From Homarus americanus (taxonomy: Eukaryota; Arthropoda; Malacostraca; Decapoda; Nephropidae): a stretch of 64,000 nt of DNA. The notes below the pieces were generated by a model. It made no database searches, was not told where the DNA came from, and worked only from the letters and a program-made list of their open reading frames with translations. Shown piece by piece: positions 63,636 through 64,000 of this stretch. Numbering within the stretch: position 1 is the first letter of the stretch; each line of letters opens with the position of its first letter. The stretch spans positions 18,879,789-18,943,788 of the forward strand of contig NW_024737042.1 of the NCBI RefSeq assembly GCF_018991925.1, given 5' to 3'. The translations under genes were made by a program, and so were the position numbers.

Positions 63636-63922
63636 CTTAGAAAGTATCCTCTCCCAGCAAGTGCGGACCCCAGTTCGGGGGGCGCGCCACTCCGAAACTG
63701 ACCACTTCCAAGAGTGGGGGTTGGTGGTAAGCGTCCACTGATCGGGGGTCCGCTCACACTTGCAACCTGCAGTATCCTTCCAAATCTGCAGGTAGGTCCA
63801 CCTCCAATCCCAATCCGGTCTGGCTGCTCCAGGAGCTCCAGCCGGAACCACCAAACGGGCCGCCTATAGGTAAAGGCCCGTGTCGGACTACGGTCCGACA
63901 ATCTCAACAACAACAACAACAG
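63636..63922 (+). promoter_or_regulatory. 3' UTR of the I-like element with terminal hairpin and (CAA)n
   Basis: TGTCGGAC-TACG-GTCCGACA (63881-63900) is a perfect 8-bp stem with a UACG loop closed by C-G, a very stable UNCG-type tetraloop. Four bases later comes (CAA)5 (63905-63920). This placement suits a recognition structure for the element's RT. Confidence 0.75.
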
Positions 63923-64000
63923 CAGTGTGCCGGGCTGGGCTGAACACACCTCGAGATATATGTTATTGATTAAAAAGCATGATACGTAGACATAGAGAAT

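Larger units (their letters stand above)
57851..63922 (+). mobile_element. I-like non-LTR retrotransposon, nearly complete
   Basis: ORF1 with three zinc knuckles, then ORF2 with endonuclease, RT, RNase H and a C-terminal zinc motif, then a 3' UTR ending in a hairpin and (CAA)n. The presence of RNase H after RT, together with a three-knuckle ORF1, points to the I group rather than CR1 or Jockey. The 5' end is uncertain: about 550 bases of GC-richer 5' UTR precede ORF1, and 57851 is a guess. ORF2 has frameshifts near 59960, 60580 and 62690 and stops at 60488 and 63188, so the copy is inactive though recent-looking. Confidence 0.85.

Overview
This is a repeat-dominated eukaryotic (animal) window with no convincing host gene. 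The organism is most likely an arthropod, probably a decapod crustacean. The reasons are short runs of the arthropod telomere motif TTAGG/CCTAA, very long (TA)n, (TG)n and (AAT)n microsatellites, and a mix of CR1-like, I-like, EEP/RT and Ty3/gypsy retroelements. This assignment is inference from composition. There is one 100-base assembly gap at 45669-45768.

Layout. 1.7-10.3 kb: a minus-strand EEP-endonuclease/RT non-LTR retrotransposon is split by a 5.1 kb non-coding LTR element (LTRs 3287-4464 and 7201-8384). The LTR element has TG/CA ends and a 4-bp GTCT target duplication, and removing it restores the host reading frame. 10.3-16.3 kb: non-coding sequence with microsatellites and one possible small secreted-protein reading frame (11269-11613, minus). 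16.35-27.6 kb: an 18-20 bp minisatellite is cut in two by a plus-strand gypsy element with about 450-bp direct repeats at 17040-17500 and 26510-26948. It carries broken gag, protease, RT, RNase H, integrase and an env-like remnant, and contains a probable solo LTR of another family. 27.6-31 kb: tandem repeats. 31-44.3 kb: three short (136-174 bp) repeat cassettes embedded in long (TA)n tracts, with CTGAAGAT...GAAA boxes that resemble hammerhead-ribozyme cores; a CR1-like element (33.57-35.64 kb, minus); a polypurine tract; and a 960-bp (AAT)n block with a large internal duplication.

44.3-50.9 kb: a fragment of a cysteine-rich (CXC-type) protein family abuts the gap. Beyond the gap lies a very degraded minus-strand copy of the same gypsy family. 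50.9-58 kb: a (CCACC)n block, an orphan coiled-coil/RRM ORF1p-like pseudogene, a second 3' tail of the EEP/RT family, and a second CR1-like element (plus) broken by one TGA in its RT coding part. 58-64 kb: a nearly full-length I-like non-LTR element with an intact zinc-knuckle ORF1, an ORF2 (EEP, RT, RNase H, C-terminal zinc motif) carrying five breaks, and a 3' end made of an 8-bp UACG-tetraloop hairpin followed by (CAA)n.

The coding regions are selfish-element proteins, nearly all inactivated. The most informative signals are structural: nested insertions with datable order, 3' RNA hairpins conserved by compensatory change in the CR1-like pair, the UNCG hairpin of the I-like element, and the (TA)n-embedded ribozyme-like cassettes.
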